DNA from: Erinaceus europaeus
Taxonomy: Eukaryota; Chordata; Mammalia; Eulipotyphla; Erinaceidae
Assembly: GCF_950295315.1 (NCBI RefSeq)
Contig: NC_080164.1
Coordinates: 6,371,582 to 6,435,581 of the forward strand
Direction: 5' to 3'
Length of the DNA stretch: 64,000 nucleotides
Of this stretch, positions 33,716 to 44,669 are shown in pieces. The position numbers and the translations under genes are program-made. Each line of letters begins with the position of its first letter. Within the stretch, counting starts at the first letter, position 1. Under the pieces are notes generated by a model. That model was not told the DNA's origin and made no database searches. It worked only from the letters and a program-made list of their open reading frames with translations.

Positions 33716-34685
33716 ATAAAGACAGTATCTTAAATGAATTGGGTTCTTTAATACATGATTCAGGTCCCCAAAGTAGAAGCAGAAAATAAAGAGTTCAGAA
33801 GGGGTTGTTAAATAAAATACCAAATGTCTAGTTAAATTTGAACTTCATATCAACCATGGATTTTAGTACTGAAATGTCGTGTTCAAGGGTTGGAGAGACA
33901 GCATAATGGTCATGCAAGATGTCATATACAGGAACATATTTGTACGAGGTTATAGTGCTGCCTTTGAAGAACCTAGTAGTTGAGGGCAGGGGTTGTAGGA
34001 GGATCAAGTACATTAACTCCAGTAATTCTACAGTTTGAATTATGCTTCTTTCTCCCTCTTAGTCCTATATTGAAAACTAAATTTCCAAGATAACCCCAAA
34101 TGTAAAGCACCTGCTTATTAATTGGTTTATATTTAGACAGATTTAATGGACAAAACCCAAGGTGGACCAAAACCAGATAACCCCACAAAGTATATTAAAC
34201 ATGACCTTTTTTTCCAGTGGAGCAGCCCTTGACAGAATAAAATTCACAGGATACCCAATGCAAACTTCAAACTACCTTTCCAGAGTCAACTCTCTGCACA
34301 ACAGCATTTCACTTGTGTTAAACTCAGCAAATCCTGAAGACCAGTCAAACTGGAAACAGGCCAGGATTTGGTTTGCCTATGTGGTACCTCTCCCCATCCA
34401 TCAGAGGACTCACACTTTCTGCGCTCAGTGAGTGAAGCAAGGACAACAACAATACCTTCTAGTGCATTATGCCATCCAGATAATTATCTCATACACTGGA
34501 ATTGTTAGCACTGGATAGAGCTAGTGACACTGATGAAGTTCTCAAGGAAGAAAACACTGGGGTGGCATTAAACTTGCCAATGTTACTGACAAGTATTATC
34601 TGTGAAAAGAAAAGGGAGGGGGAACTGTTGATCAGGGAGTAGTTAGTCTAGTGGTACTTTGCTGGTGAAAAAAAAAAAAAAACAA
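33716..34685. other. No recognised gene
   Basis: 33888-33930 ('ggttggagagacagcataat', 'ggtcatgcaag') may be a SINE-B head. The rest, including the frame 34162-34431, is unrecognised. Confidence 0.35.
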
Positions 34686-34689
34686 TGAC

Positions 34690-34895
34690 ACCTGGTTAAG
34701 TTCACACACTGCAGTGCTCAAGGACCTGGGTTCAAATCCCTGGTCCCTTGTCCCCACCTACAGCGGGAAAATTTATGAGTGGTGATTTAGAGCTGCAAGT
34801 GTCTCTGTCTTTTCCCCTCTCTACCTCTCCCTCCCCTCTCAGTTTTTCTCTGTATCCAGTAATAAAGAAATTAAGTAAAATAAAAAAATAATAAT
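34690..34895 (+). mobile_element. SINE-A, 5'-incomplete
   Basis: 'cacctggttaagttcacaca', 'gggttcaaatccctggtccc', 'atgagtggtgatttagagct' and an 'aataaagaaattaagtaaaa' tail. An A-run at 34669-34682 lies just upstream. Confidence 0.75.
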
Positions 34896-34899
34896 AATC

Positions 34900-35630
34900 C
34901 CCAAGGATTATCTACCAGGGAAATACCAAAATGAGTAGACACAGCTACACCCCCATACTACTGCCTTGTTTATTAATCCTTGCTCAATATCCAGTCTGAG
35001 ACTCTCATGACCACTGCAAGAACTATGGCAGACTTTGACAAAGCTGCCAGCCAATTGCATCCCATGGTTAAGAGTCCTTCCTCTTCCTGGGCAGAAGGTT
35101 TCCACAGTTGTAACAACAAAAAAAGAGAAAGAGAGAGAGAGAGAGAGAGAGATTCCTTGCAATGAGCGCTGGTCCTTGAGATGACTTCAGAGACTCTCGA
35201 ACTGGAAACATTCCCTGAAATTTTGGCATGGCATCTAAATCCTAACCTTCAAGGACTGTCCTTTTTTAGGATTCTAAAGAATTTGAGTTAAATTCATTAA
35301 TACATATAACCCCAATGGACTATTGTCTGTACAGCAGATTTGGAGACACAGTAGGGGTTAGGAGAAGCACTATGGAAGGCTGGCCACCTAAATTCCAATA
35401 GTGGAGAAGGATGAAGATTTGGTGAGGGGTAAAATGGACTGGCTGGCCCCTGTATTTTAAGTATTCTATAACAACAATCCTACAAATCAGCTCTTCCATA
35501 AAATGAATCTGATATTGAAAATAAGGAATCAGAAAAGAATCATGACAGTGGTAGATAATAAATGATCATTAAAGTCCAACAGCCCTGGGTATAATTTCTT
35601 GTTAAAGGAGAAACTAGTTCATTGAAAACA
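34900..35630. other. No recognised gene; (GA)n at 35126-35151
   Basis: Apart from the GA microsatellite, nothing recognised. Confidence 0.4.
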
Positions 35631-35639
35631 AGATCCCAC

Positions 35640-35795
35640 AAGATCTGCAGGTGTCTGTCTTTCTCTCCCGCTCTCTGTCTTCCCCTCCTCTCTCCATTTC
35701 TCTCTGTCCTATCCAACAACGACAACAACAGTAATAACTACAACAATAAAACAACAAGGGCAACAAAAGGGAATAAATAAATAAATATTTAAAAA
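35640..35795 (+). mobile_element. SINE-A, 5'-truncated
   Basis: Only the 3' half: 'atctgcaggtgtctgtcttt', 'ctctgtcctatccaacaacg', 'aagggcaacaaaagggaata'. The head with the Pol III boxes is absent. Confidence 0.85.
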
Positions 35796-35799
35796 ATAT

Positions 35800-36199
35800 T
35801 AATAAACAAAAAAAAAAACTTTTATCATTCCTGAAGGGCAAAAGGGTGCCTAATTTATTCGGTCACAGTGTTGACTATATGACAAGCACCATGCCACATG
35901 GTGAGGATATGCACTGACAGATGAGACAGGACCCCTGTTAGACAGAAGATCCCCAGCTTAAGGTGGTTCTATTAACAATTTTTCAGCTTTACGATCCTTT
36001 TCCCAGAATAGCAATATGCAATAAAATACTCTTCCTGCATCTGGGCAGTCCCTAGTCAGCTATAAGGAACCAACACTCTACAGACTGTTTTACACTTTCT
36101 GCACAGCAGTCAATAAGTTACATGAGATAGCCAACACTTTACTATAAAATGGGTTTTGTGTTGGTTACTTTCATTCTTCTGTGTATGGCCATAAGCATT
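35800..36199. other. No recognised feature
   Basis: Nothing recognised. Confidence 0.4.
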
Positions 36200-36215
36200 A
36201 AGAACACATTTAGGG

Positions 36216-36503
36216 GGAGGGAGTCGGGCCGTAGCACAGTGGGTTAAGCACCACTGCAAAGCACAAGGACCTGCATAAGGATCCCGGTTCCAGCCCCCGG
36301 CTCCCCACCTGCAGGGGAGTCGCTTCACAGGTGGTGAAGCAGGTCTGCAGGTGTCTGTCTTTCTCTCCCCCTCTCTGTCTTCCCCTCCTCTCTCCATTGC
36401 TCTCTGTCCTATTCAACAACGACAACAACAATAATAACTACAACAATAAAACAACAAGGGCAACAAAAGGGAATAAATAAATAAAATTAATATTTTTTAA
36501 AAA
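36216..36503 (+). mobile_element. SINE-A, young, with TSD
   Basis: Near-consensus: 'gagtcgggccgtagcacagt', 'ggttccagcccccggctccc', full body and tail. Exact 16-bp duplication 'aagaacacatttaggg' at 36200-36215 and 36504-36519. Confidence 0.95.
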
Positions 36504-36519
36504 AAGAACACATTTAGGG

Positions 36520-36805
36520 AGCCCAGTGGTAATGCAGCAGATTAAGTGCACGTGGTGCAAAGTGCAAGGACTGCAGTAAGGATCTCAGTTCGACCCCTGG
36601 CTCCCCACCTGCAGGGGTGTCGCTTCAAAGGCAGTGAAGCAGGTCTGCAGGTGTCTATCTTTCTCTTCCCTCTCTGTCTTCCCCTCCTCTTTCCATTTCT
36701 CTCTGTTCTTTCTAACAATGACGATATCAATAACAACACAATAATAATGACAACAACAATAAAAAAACAAGGGCAACAAAAGGGAAAATAAATATATAAA
36801 ACACA
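36520..36805 (+). mobile_element. Second SINE-A directly downstream
   Basis: Starts at the 3' duplication of the previous SINE: 'gcccagtggtaatgcagcag', 'agttcgacccctggctcccc', body, 'gggcaacaaaagggaaaata'. The right flank 'aaacacacattg' resembles the shared target, so both SINEs hit nearly the same spot. Confidence 0.9.
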
Positions 36806-36867
36806 CATTGAAATGAAGATAAGTTAAACTATAATGTTTGATATGTTAGATGTTTTAAATGTATTTT

Positions 36868-37178
36868 TCCAATTTTTTTTTTTTACTGCCACCAGGGTTA
36901 TCACTGAGCTTTGCTGTGTACACAATAAATCTACTGCTCCTAGTGGCTATTTTTCCTCCTCCATTTCTTCCTTCTCTTCCTCCTCTTTTATTTTGATAGG
37001 ATAAAGAGAAATTGAAAGAAGAGAGAAAGGCAGAGAGGGAAAGAGACAGACACCTGCAACCCTGCTTCACCTCTTGCGGTGAAGCAGTCCCTAGAGGTGG
37101 GGACTGGAGATTTGAACATGGATCCTTGCACATTGTGACATGTGCACTCAACTGGGTACACCATCACACAGCCCCTTG
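36868..37178 (-). mobile_element. SINE-A long form, antisense
   Basis: T-run, 'ccaccagggttatcactgag', 'aataaatctactgctcctag', then the antisense body with 'gaagcagtccctagaggtgg' and head 'gtgcactcaactgggtacac'. Faces the SINE at 36520 as an inverted pair about 60 bp apart. Confidence 0.85.
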
Positions 37179-37384
37179 AAAAGATCTTTCTTATTGCAGT
37201 AAGGAAAATGAAGTGTGAGAGATACTGAGGACAACTTTTGTAGCTGGTTTGAGAATGAAAAGAAGAGATGGCGACTTGGGACTTTGGCGAAGACAAAAGC
37301 AAGAGGCTGATTTAAAGGTCTGGTGAAATTCAGCAAGGAAGTGAAGAAAATATCTGAACGGATAGTTTTCTAAAGAAGATATAG

Positions 37385-38275
37385 AGATGCTACACAGACA
37401 TATGAAGAGATACTCCAGTTATTAGAAAAATGCAAATTAAAGCCACATTTATATTTCATTCACACCTGTAAGAATGTCTTAGCTCAATGAAATAGGAGAT
37501 AACAAATAAGGACATGGAAGGAAAAGAATTCTACCACACTGTTGGTGGGAATGCAAACTTGTGCAGCTTTTATGGGAAATAGCACAGAGATTCTTAGACA
37601 AATACAAATGAGAATATCTTATGGGAGAGTAATAAATAAGCCACTCCTATGAATTTATCCAAAGGACTTAGAAACACCAATCTGAAGGAGAAGATAAACC
37701 CCTGTGTTCACAGCAGTATTAGTTAACAATAGCCAAGGAATGGAAGCAGTCTAAATGTTCAACAGATGCCTGGATAAAAATGTTATCAGATATATATTCT
37801 ATGGAATACTGCTCTGCAAACAACTGAGATAATTTTGTGGGAGTCAGGCAGTAGCATAGCAGGTTTCTCACTGTCCTATCCAACAATGACACCAAGAACA
37901 ACAACAATAATAACTACAATAAAAAACAAGGGCAACAAAAGGGAATAAATAAATAAATAAAGGTAATTTTGTGTCCTTTGGGACAAAATACATGGAGGTG
38001 AATATGCCTAGTGAAATAAATAAAGAGATGAAAGGCAACCACTAGATGGTTTCACTCATATGTGGAATCTAGAGGTGAGATACACATGAGGCTGAATATA
38101 TATAAAACAGAAGCAAGGAAACTGTGTCTAAGACTCGTGAGAAATATAGTGGTTATCTTTGGGAGGTAAGTGTGTGGGGACACAAAGTTTCAGTGGTGGG
38201 TGTGGAACTCTATACTATAATCTTACAATCTGGTAACCCAGTATGCACAAATAATTCTTTTTAAGTTATAATATA
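37385..38275 (+). repeat. L1 ORF2 tail and 3' UTR, split by a SINE
   Basis: 'cacacctgtaagaatgtctt', 'ctgttggtgggaatgcaaac', 'gttcacagcagtattagtta', 'ggaatactgctctgcaaaca' | SINE | 'gtgtcctttgggacaaaata', 'cactcatatgtggaatctag' and 'tacaatctggtaacccagta'. Frames broken. Confidence 0.85.
37840..37963 (+). mobile_element. SINE-A with internal deletion
   Basis: Only about 27 bases of head ('ggagtcaggcagtagcatag', 'caggtt') joined directly to the 3' part ('ctcactgtcctatccaacaa'). Flanked by 'taattttgtg' at 37830-37839 and 37964-37973, so the deleted form probably inserted as such. Confidence 0.88.
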
Positions 38276-38284
38276 TATATTAAA

Positions 38285-38610
38285 TTGATTACTGCTCTTC
38301 AATTAAAAATATACTGTACACCTACACCAAAATGATAGAACTCTATGTGGTTATGCTCCATGAGATAAGTAAACAGGTAAAAGAAAATTACTGGTTAGTT
38401 CATTCATATGTGAAATACAGACAATTACAGGTCATGAACTTGCCAAAAACATGTAACCAAATTCTTTCTCAGATTTTGTAGGAATTATAGAAGTAATATG
38501 GGGCATCTGAGAGGCACAGAAATTTGGTAATAGTTATGGTATGAAATTGTATCCCTATAGCCTTATATACAACTATGAAATCACAAATAAAAAAATAAAA
38601 GCTAAAAAAT
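38285..38610 (+). repeat. Second L1 3' end
   Basis: 'ggttatgctccatgagataa', 'ttcattcatatgtgaaatac', 'aatttggtaatagttatggt' and an 'acaaataaaaaaataaaagc' A-rich end. Confidence 0.65.
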
Positions 38611-38654
38611 TGTTGGCAGAATGTAAACAGAAGTAAATATTCTCTTATCATCAA

Positions 38655-39215
38655 TATCTACTTTTTTCAAGCTCTTCCAAAAAACTAAAGAAGGGGGTAT
38701 ATTCCCAAACGAGTTTCATGAAAACACAATTACTTTGATACCAAATGTAAGAAAAAAAATCAAACTAGGGAGCCAGGTGGTAGCACAGTGGGTTAAGCGG
38801 ACGTGACTGAGAAGCACAAGGACCGGCATAAGGATCCCTATTCGTTCGAACCCCTCGCTCCCCACCTGCAGGGGAGTCACTTCACTGGCAGTGAAGTAGG
38901 TCTGCAGGTGTCCGTCTTTCTCTCCTCCTCTCTGTCTTCCCCTCTTCTCTCCTTTTCTCTCTGTTCTATCTAACAATGATGACATCAATAACTACAACAA
39001 CAATAAAAAAAAAACAAGGGCAAAAAAAAAAGGAAAATAAACTTAAAAAAGAAAGAAAGAAGAAAAAAAATCAAACTATAGGCCATCATCCCTGGTAAAG
39101 AGAGATGGTAAGATCTTCAACAAAATCTTAACAAGCCAAATTCAGCAATTCAATAAAATAATTTTATATCAGCATGAAGCCATATTTATTCCAGATGCCA
39201 TTCTTTCTTTCCTCT
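38655..39215 (+). repeat. L1 ORF2 (RT region) fragment split by a SINE
   Basis: 'caattactttgataccaaat' before the SINE and 'catccctggtaaagagagat', 'gatcttcaacaaaatcttaa', 'tattccagatgccattcttt' after it follow the L1 ORF2 stretch upstream of the catalytic core. Frames are broken. Confidence 0.7.
38768..39060 (+). mobile_element. SINE-A in L1, with TSD
   Basis: Complete copy. B-box region has an extra 'ttcg' ('ctattcgttcgaacccctcg'). Exact 18-bp duplication 'agaaaaaaaatcaaacta' at 38750-38767 and 39061-39078. Confidence 0.93.
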
Positions 39216-39219
39216 ATAA

Positions 39220-39812
39220 AGAGATCAAATTTATGAGTCTTATCTAGAGAGACCACATCAAAAATCCATGTGTCCTAGTCTATCCTGATATAAGTACAGT
39301 TTCTGGATCTCAATCAACACAGAATACAGCACTTCAGTGAGGTTGTGCTGTGTGAGTGTTGTCAAGGCATGATATTAGCCTCTCATAAACCAAGAAATTC
39401 TCTCTGGCTCATGTGACTCCTCAGACACACTGTCATGTTCAAAGGCATCACTGTTATAATGTATCACTGTTTCTCAGCACTTATTCTGTCAAAAGCCTTG
39501 GTATGTTTCCCTTAATTCAAAAAATATATATATACTTTACTAACTGCAAAGTCACATAAACTGCCAACTGGGCTAAAAGGCATTTGTGGAGCAATTGTTC
39601 ATGCAGGAAAACTGACCACGTATCTGGCTTCTTTGTTCCATCAGAATTTGAAGTCTCCACTTTGCTTCTGGCTTATTACTTAGCTGGGTCTCTCATGGGA
39701 ATGGAATATCATTGGTGCTAAGACTGTGCATTATTGATTTTTACATTCCTAGACAAATGTTTAGTATAAGACTTTAAACATCAGTCACAAATTGGCAGTT
39801 AACTTTTTGGAT
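39220..39812. other. No recognised gene
   Basis: Contains 'aaaaatatatatatacttta' and otherwise unrecognised sequence. Confidence 0.4.
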
Positions 39813-39814
39813 GA

Positions 39815-42310
39815 AATACATAGGATTAAGAGGCCATGTAGAACTCTCACAAAGCTAGACAGGAACCTTCCATATCACCCAGTAATTCCTCTCCTGCGGA
39901 TATACCTCAAGGACTCCATAACACCCAGCCAAAAAGATATTTGTACACCTATGTTCATAGCAGCACAATTAGTAATAGCTAAAACATAGAAGCAACCCAG
40001 GTGCCCGACAACAGATGAGTGGCTGAGAAAGCTGTAATATATATATACACAATGGAATACTACGCAGCTACTAAGAACAATGAACCCACCTTCTCTGACC
40101 CATCTAGGATGGAGCTAGAAGGAATTATATTAAGTGAGATAAGTCAGAAAGACAAAGACGAGTATGGAGTGATTCCACTCATAAACAGAAGTTGAGAAAG
40201 AATAACAGAAAGGTAAACTCAAAGCAGGACCTGACTAAATTTGTAGTAGGTCACAAAAGTAAAAACCCTGGGTGGAGGGTGAGGGTGGAATGGGACACAG
40301 TCTTTTGTTGGTGGGAATGGTGTTTATGTACACTCCAATTAATTTGTAGTCATATAAATCACTAAGTAATATGAGAAGGGAAAAATTGATTGAATGTCTC
40401 AAACTTTTTAAAGCACAGACTGAGTCATTTTAATACATAGGCTGAGTCTTTGATATCTTGATTCTCTTCAAAGCTTAGTCCAGGGAGAACAGAAGCAACC
40501 AGTGGCATAGCTATATGCAAATAATGTCAAAGGACATAAAATATGGTGAGGGTGTGTATGCTACAGCAAATCCTAACAAAGGGATTTTTCAAAGTTAACC
40601 CAACTACCAAACAATGTGATTATTGCAATAACTATCTACTATCTTCTTAAACCCTAAGACAACAGGAATCTCCACCTTCCTCTATAGAGCCTATGTTTCT
40701 CCCAATCCTGGAACCTCTGGGGTGGGGCTCACTTCCCTGCATGCTTCTCTCAAGTCAGGCCAAATGATATTGCATCTGCCGATCCCAACCTAATCAATGC
40801 AACAAGAATCATCTCATCAAGCTTCACCTCAGACTGTGTCCAGAGACGTCAGGCATGGAATGCCAACCCTTCACCCTCATCACTCAGGTGAGACCTTTCC
40901 TTTCATGGTATTCTTTAATTCCATTCCACAAGGTTCACTTCCTAACAAAGTCCCAAAACCTAGATATAGACCAGGTCCTGTAAGATAGAGCATATGTTCA
41001 CATGTATCCATAAATTAGGGCAAAATATATACCTGAAAGGAAAAATACACAATAGTCTGTAGTGAGTCAGTATCAAGTTCATAATGAAATAGTTTCCACT
41101 TAGCCTTAGATACCTTTTTCACCTACTTCCTATTACAGTTCTCTCACTCATTCCAAAGCTAACCTTAGCAGAGCAAGGACGGCAAAAGCTGAATAAGGGC
41201 AAGAGACTGGCATACTTTAACGATGACTCTTTAGACACTATCAGGCCATTCCACCAGCTAGGGGCCAGTCGGGGAGTCCTGAGATTCCCAAACTTGATGG
41301 GCCTAGAACTAGAATAAATCCCTCTCTCCATTGTTACCAGTCATTTCTATCGGAACAACAAAATAGACCCCTTTGTGGGCCCCATAGGACCTTTCCCTCA
41401 ACTTGGATCAACAATGGTAGAGAATGTTTCATCCTCTGAAGGGAGGATGGACAATATACTCTATGCTACACCTGAGGAAGATGTGTCGATACTGGAGCAG
41501 CTTGGAATGTTCCTACCCATGACCACAGAATGTGAGCTCAGACCTAGAGTGATGTAGAGGTCACACAGGCTCCTAAGCTATTATGGACTCTAGATCAAAT
41601 TAAATTGATGGGGTTTACAGTCAACAATATTTATACCCCTTTCCCATATTTGGGAGCTACTCTCTTCCCTGATCCAGCTTTCTGGTCCTTTATGCAGCCA
41701 TGATATCATCTCCCCAGATAATAATTAGAATCCACCTGCATATCAGATTTCAGACTCAGACAAAAAAAAAACACTAGTATAGCCACAGACCCTATGAAAT
41801 ATAACTAAAATATGCCTACTAGCTATCTACAAAATGGAAGACCCCCCCCCCAACTCTTCATCTACACTATTTCAGCCTTTAGGTCCATGATTGGTCAACA
41901 ATTTATTTGGCTTTATATGTTAACTCTCTTTTTAGCCACCAGGTTCCAGATGCTAGCAGGATGCAACCAGACTTCCCTGAACAGAAAACCCCACCAATGT
42001 GCCTTGGATCTCTGCTTCCCTAGAGCCCTGCCCCACTAGGGAAAGAGAGAGACAGGCTGGGAGTATGGATCGACCTGTCAATGCCCATGTTCAGCAGGGA
42101 AGCAATTCCAGAAGCCAGACCTTCCACCTTCTGCATCCCACAATGGTCTTGGGTTCATTCTCCCAGAGGGTTAAAGAACAGGAAAGCTATCAGGGGAGAG
42201 GATGGGATACAGAGTTCTGGTGGTGGGAATTGTGCAAAGTCGTAGCCCTCTTGTCCTATGGTTTTGTCAATGTTTCCTTTTTATAAATAAAAAATTAAAG
42301 AAAAAATAAA
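39815..42310 (+). mobile_element. L1 3' end with ~2.1-kb 3' UTR
   Basis: The longest young L1 piece here. 39815-40195 encodes the ORF2 C-terminus; the frame 39792-39989 reads 'PVIPLLRIYLKDS' and 'CTPMFIAAQLVIAKT', hallmark ORF2p tail. From about 40195 to 42310 follows a long 3' UTR: 'gtcttttgttggtgggaatg', 'aatcactaagtaatatgaga', 'gattattgcaataactatct', 'cggggagtcctgagattccc', 'atggggtttacagtcaacaa', C-run at 41842-41851, 'ccaccaggttccagatgcta', 'gttctggtggtgggaattgt', 'tataaataaaaaattaaaga'. This copy gives the order of blocks for the shorter UTR-only insertions at 14.8, 25.8 and 55.3 kb. 5'-truncated, no clear TSD. Confidence 0.9.
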
Positions 42311-42394
42311 ATAAAGAGTCCATATATTTCAGTCCAAGTATTATCTCCCTCAAGCAGATTATAAGAGTTTCAAAAGTAGGAATCACAGTTGGCT

Positions 42395-42800
42395 CACCTG
42401 GGTATTCTAGGCAATGGCTAGCACACAGTAAGTGCTTCATAGGATGATAAATGATGGGGACAAGCTCACTCAATTCCCTGGCCTTCACTAACTGGCAGTG
42501 GGACTCCCAAAAGAACTATAGAGAGCAGGAACAGTACTAATGAAATAAGATTCTGCGAATGATTTAGTGCTTAACACTGCTTATATTTGCATTTATTTGC
42601 ATAATACTTCCCAGCTAATTAAGTGTATCTATATCCATTTTCTAACATCATCTTCATATAAAATCCCTGTGAGGCCCAAAATGAGCTGATGTAATAAGCA
42701 AATGTTATGAAGTGCTGTTACATGGAATTTATAGTTGAGATTCTGTGACTAGCCCACAGCCCACAGATAACAGGGTAGTAAGTGGTGTCACTGGAAATAA
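42395..42800 (+). repeat. MIR-like remnants
   Basis: 'caatggctagcacacagtaa', 'gtgcttcata' resembles the end of a MIR or L2. 42660-42800 ('aatccctgtgaggcccaaaa', 'gactagcccacagcccacag', 'ggtagtaagtggtgtcactg') resembles a MIR core. Old and diverged; from memory only. Confidence 0.4.
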
Positions 42801-42887
42801 CGTTTGGATATTCTCCTTCATAGAGCTATTCATAGTGGGTTGTTGTTTGACAAAATGGAATAAGGAGAAGTCCCCTTTCCCCCTTAA

Positions 42888-43065
42888 TTTTTATTAGTGG
42901 TTTACAAAATTATAAAGTTGTAGGGGTGTAGTTTCTCACCACTCCCACCACTGAAATTCTATGCCTTGACCCCAACCCCCGTCCCAACATAGTTCTCCCA
43001 AGATTTGAGAGACAGGTTGGCTACTTTTTTATTGCTGGCACATATTAATTTAGAACACAGTCATT
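42888..43065 (-). repeat. L1 3' end, antisense
   Basis: 'tattagtggtttacaaaatt', 'accactcccaccactgaaat' and 'cccccgtcccaacatagttc' recall the antisense 3' end at 3345. Confidence 0.6.
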
Positions 43066-43129
43066 TATAGTTATGGGTCTGCAGTCAGCATTTCAAAATT
43101 TTTGTATCTTAGCGTTTGTATTTTTAAAA

Positions 43130-43509
43130 TGTGGGAGGACTTCCAGAAGCATGGCTATGGAGTAACAGTGGCCACATTTGGTCTCCCCATCAACTAGGAA
43201 AAGCAATCCACCAAAAAAAAAAAAAAAAACAGCTGAAAACTCACCAGTTTACAACTGTGACTTCTTGAATCTAGAGTGGTGTTGTCCAAGAGAGGCTGGA
43301 CCAGCAACAAGTAGGCCCTATATTACTATTAAAGTCATAGATTTGGACCAGTGATTCAGGAAAAAGTTTCGCTCCCCCACCAACATATACAAACAGGGAA
43401 ACCGAACACCTTGTCCACAGTGCCTCTTGCTAGCACCACAACAAAATCCATGCTAAATGAGAAACTGAGAAATACACACACAGCAATGACAGAAACACCA
43501 AATGACCAG
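43130..43509 (+). repeat. Possible L1 5' UTR / ORF1 start
   Basis: 'gggaggacttccagaagcat', 'ccccatcaactaggaaaagc' with an A-run (43214-43230) and 'gagaaactgagaaatacaca' resemble an L1 5' region. After the LTR it would continue at 43955 ('agaaagactcagatctagaa'). Weak. Confidence 0.35.
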
Positions 43510-43948
43510 TGTTGGTATGCATGAGACCCCTTCTGTTTCATTTGGTTTAAATCCCCCCTGCTTAACACTATTCTATTTACATAACCACTTCATTCTATTT
43601 ACATAACCACTGTTAACAAGTACCACCCTCCCTCCAGGGCATTGGTGGTTCAGTGATAGGATTCTCGCCTGCTCCACCCCCTCCTTGTCACACTCTGATT
43701 TTCACCAGTCACTTTTCTCTCCACCCTCTCTATGTCACATCCTGTTTCCACCCTACTTGGCAAGTATATATAAAGACAACATTGTGAGTTTTAGAGTACT
43801 TGAGTTTAGCTTAGCTCGTCTTAGATTGTGCTGCGTCCTGCATGAATAAAGAGATACTGCCTACAGCTCAACCATGAGTCCCTGGTCGTCTGTTACCTGC
43901 CCGTGAAGCCAGCCTGGTGAAAACAACATAGCCCGTTGAAAATGACAG
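43510..43948 (+). mobile_element. Solo LTR A (class II ERV-like)
   Basis: 439 bp, TGTTG...ACA ends, flanked by near-matching 6-bp 'gaccag' (43504-43509) and 'ggccag' (43949-43954). Contains two tandem 'attctatttacataaccact' units (43569-43616), a TATA box 'agtatatataaag' at about 43763, and 'tgaataaagag' at about 43840. 43639-43672 is nearly identical to the 5' half of tRNA-Gly. No retroviral internal region adjoins, so this is a solo LTR left by recombination. Same family as 54349. Confidence 0.85.
43639..43672 (+). other. tRNA-Gly(GCC) 5'-half-like segment in LTR A
   Basis: 'gcattggtggttcagtgata' continuing 'ggattctcgcctgc' matches the 5' half of mammalian tRNA-Gly(GCC), as I remember it, at all but two of 34 positions. 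The 3' half of the tRNA is absent, so it is not a tRNA gene. The A-box region is present, the B-box is not. Confidence 0.65.
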
Positions 43949-43954
43949 GCCAGA

Positions 43955-44070
43955 AAGACTCAGATCTAGAAAAGAAAACTGACAGGGGTAAAATTCATAA
44001 AATATATTATGAAATAAACTCAAGAAATTAAAGTTAACAATAAAGAACTAAGCAATCATTTTGCCAAAGA
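43955..44070 (+). repeat. L1-like continuation
   Basis: 'agatctagaaaagaaaactg' and 'ataaactcaagaaattaaag' are A-rich and may be the L1 interrupted by LTR A. Low certainty. Confidence 0.3.
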
Positions 44071-44071
44071 A

Positions 44072-44262
44072 ATTTGGAGGGGAGGGGGAGATTGAGAGGA
44101 GGAGAAAGAGACAGAGACACCTGTAAACCTGCTTCACTGCTTGTGAAGCAAACCCCCTGAAGGTGGGGAGTCAGGGGCTCAAACCTGAATTCTTTTGTGG
44201 GCCCTTGCACTTCTATCTATCTGTGTTTAATCTACTGTGCCACTCTCCTACCCCCACAAGGC
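44072..44262 (-). mobile_element. SINE-A, antisense
   Basis: 'aacctgcttcactgcttgtg', 'cctgaaggtggggagtcagg', 'tgtttaatctactgtgccac'. Confidence 0.82.
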
Positions 44263-44399
44263 AATATGTATCAAAATTTCAATAGCATTTTTCAAGCAAA
44301 TTAAACAACATAACAAAACTTTGTATAGAACCACAAAAGGCCACAAATTCCCAAGGCACTTCTGAGAGAAAAGGAGCGATATAGAAGTATCACACTTCC

Positions 44400-44669
44400 A
44401 GGAGCAGGGCAGTAGCACAGCAGGTTAAGCACAGGACTGGCATAAGGATCCTGGTTTGAGCCCCCGGCTCCCCACCTGCAGGGGAGTCACTTCACAGGCA
44501 GTGAATCAGGTCTGCAGTTGTCTATCTTTTTCTCCCCCTGAATTCCCCTCCTCTCTCCATTTTCTCTCTTCCTATCCAACAAGGACAACATCCATAACAA
44601 CAACATCAATAATAACAACAATAACTACAACAATAAAAAAATAATAAGGGCAACAAAAGGGAATAAATA
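44400..44669 (+). mobile_element. SINE-A in L1, with TSD
   Basis: 'aggagcagggcagtagcaca', 'ggtttgagcccccggctccc', body and tail. Exact 17-bp duplication 'agaagtatcacacttcc' at 44383-44399 and 44670-44686. Confidence 0.95.

Noticed and set aside
43639..43672. A functional tRNA-Gly gene
   Set aside because: Only the 5' half is present; there is no anticodon-stem partner, T-arm or B-box, and the sequence continues as LTR.
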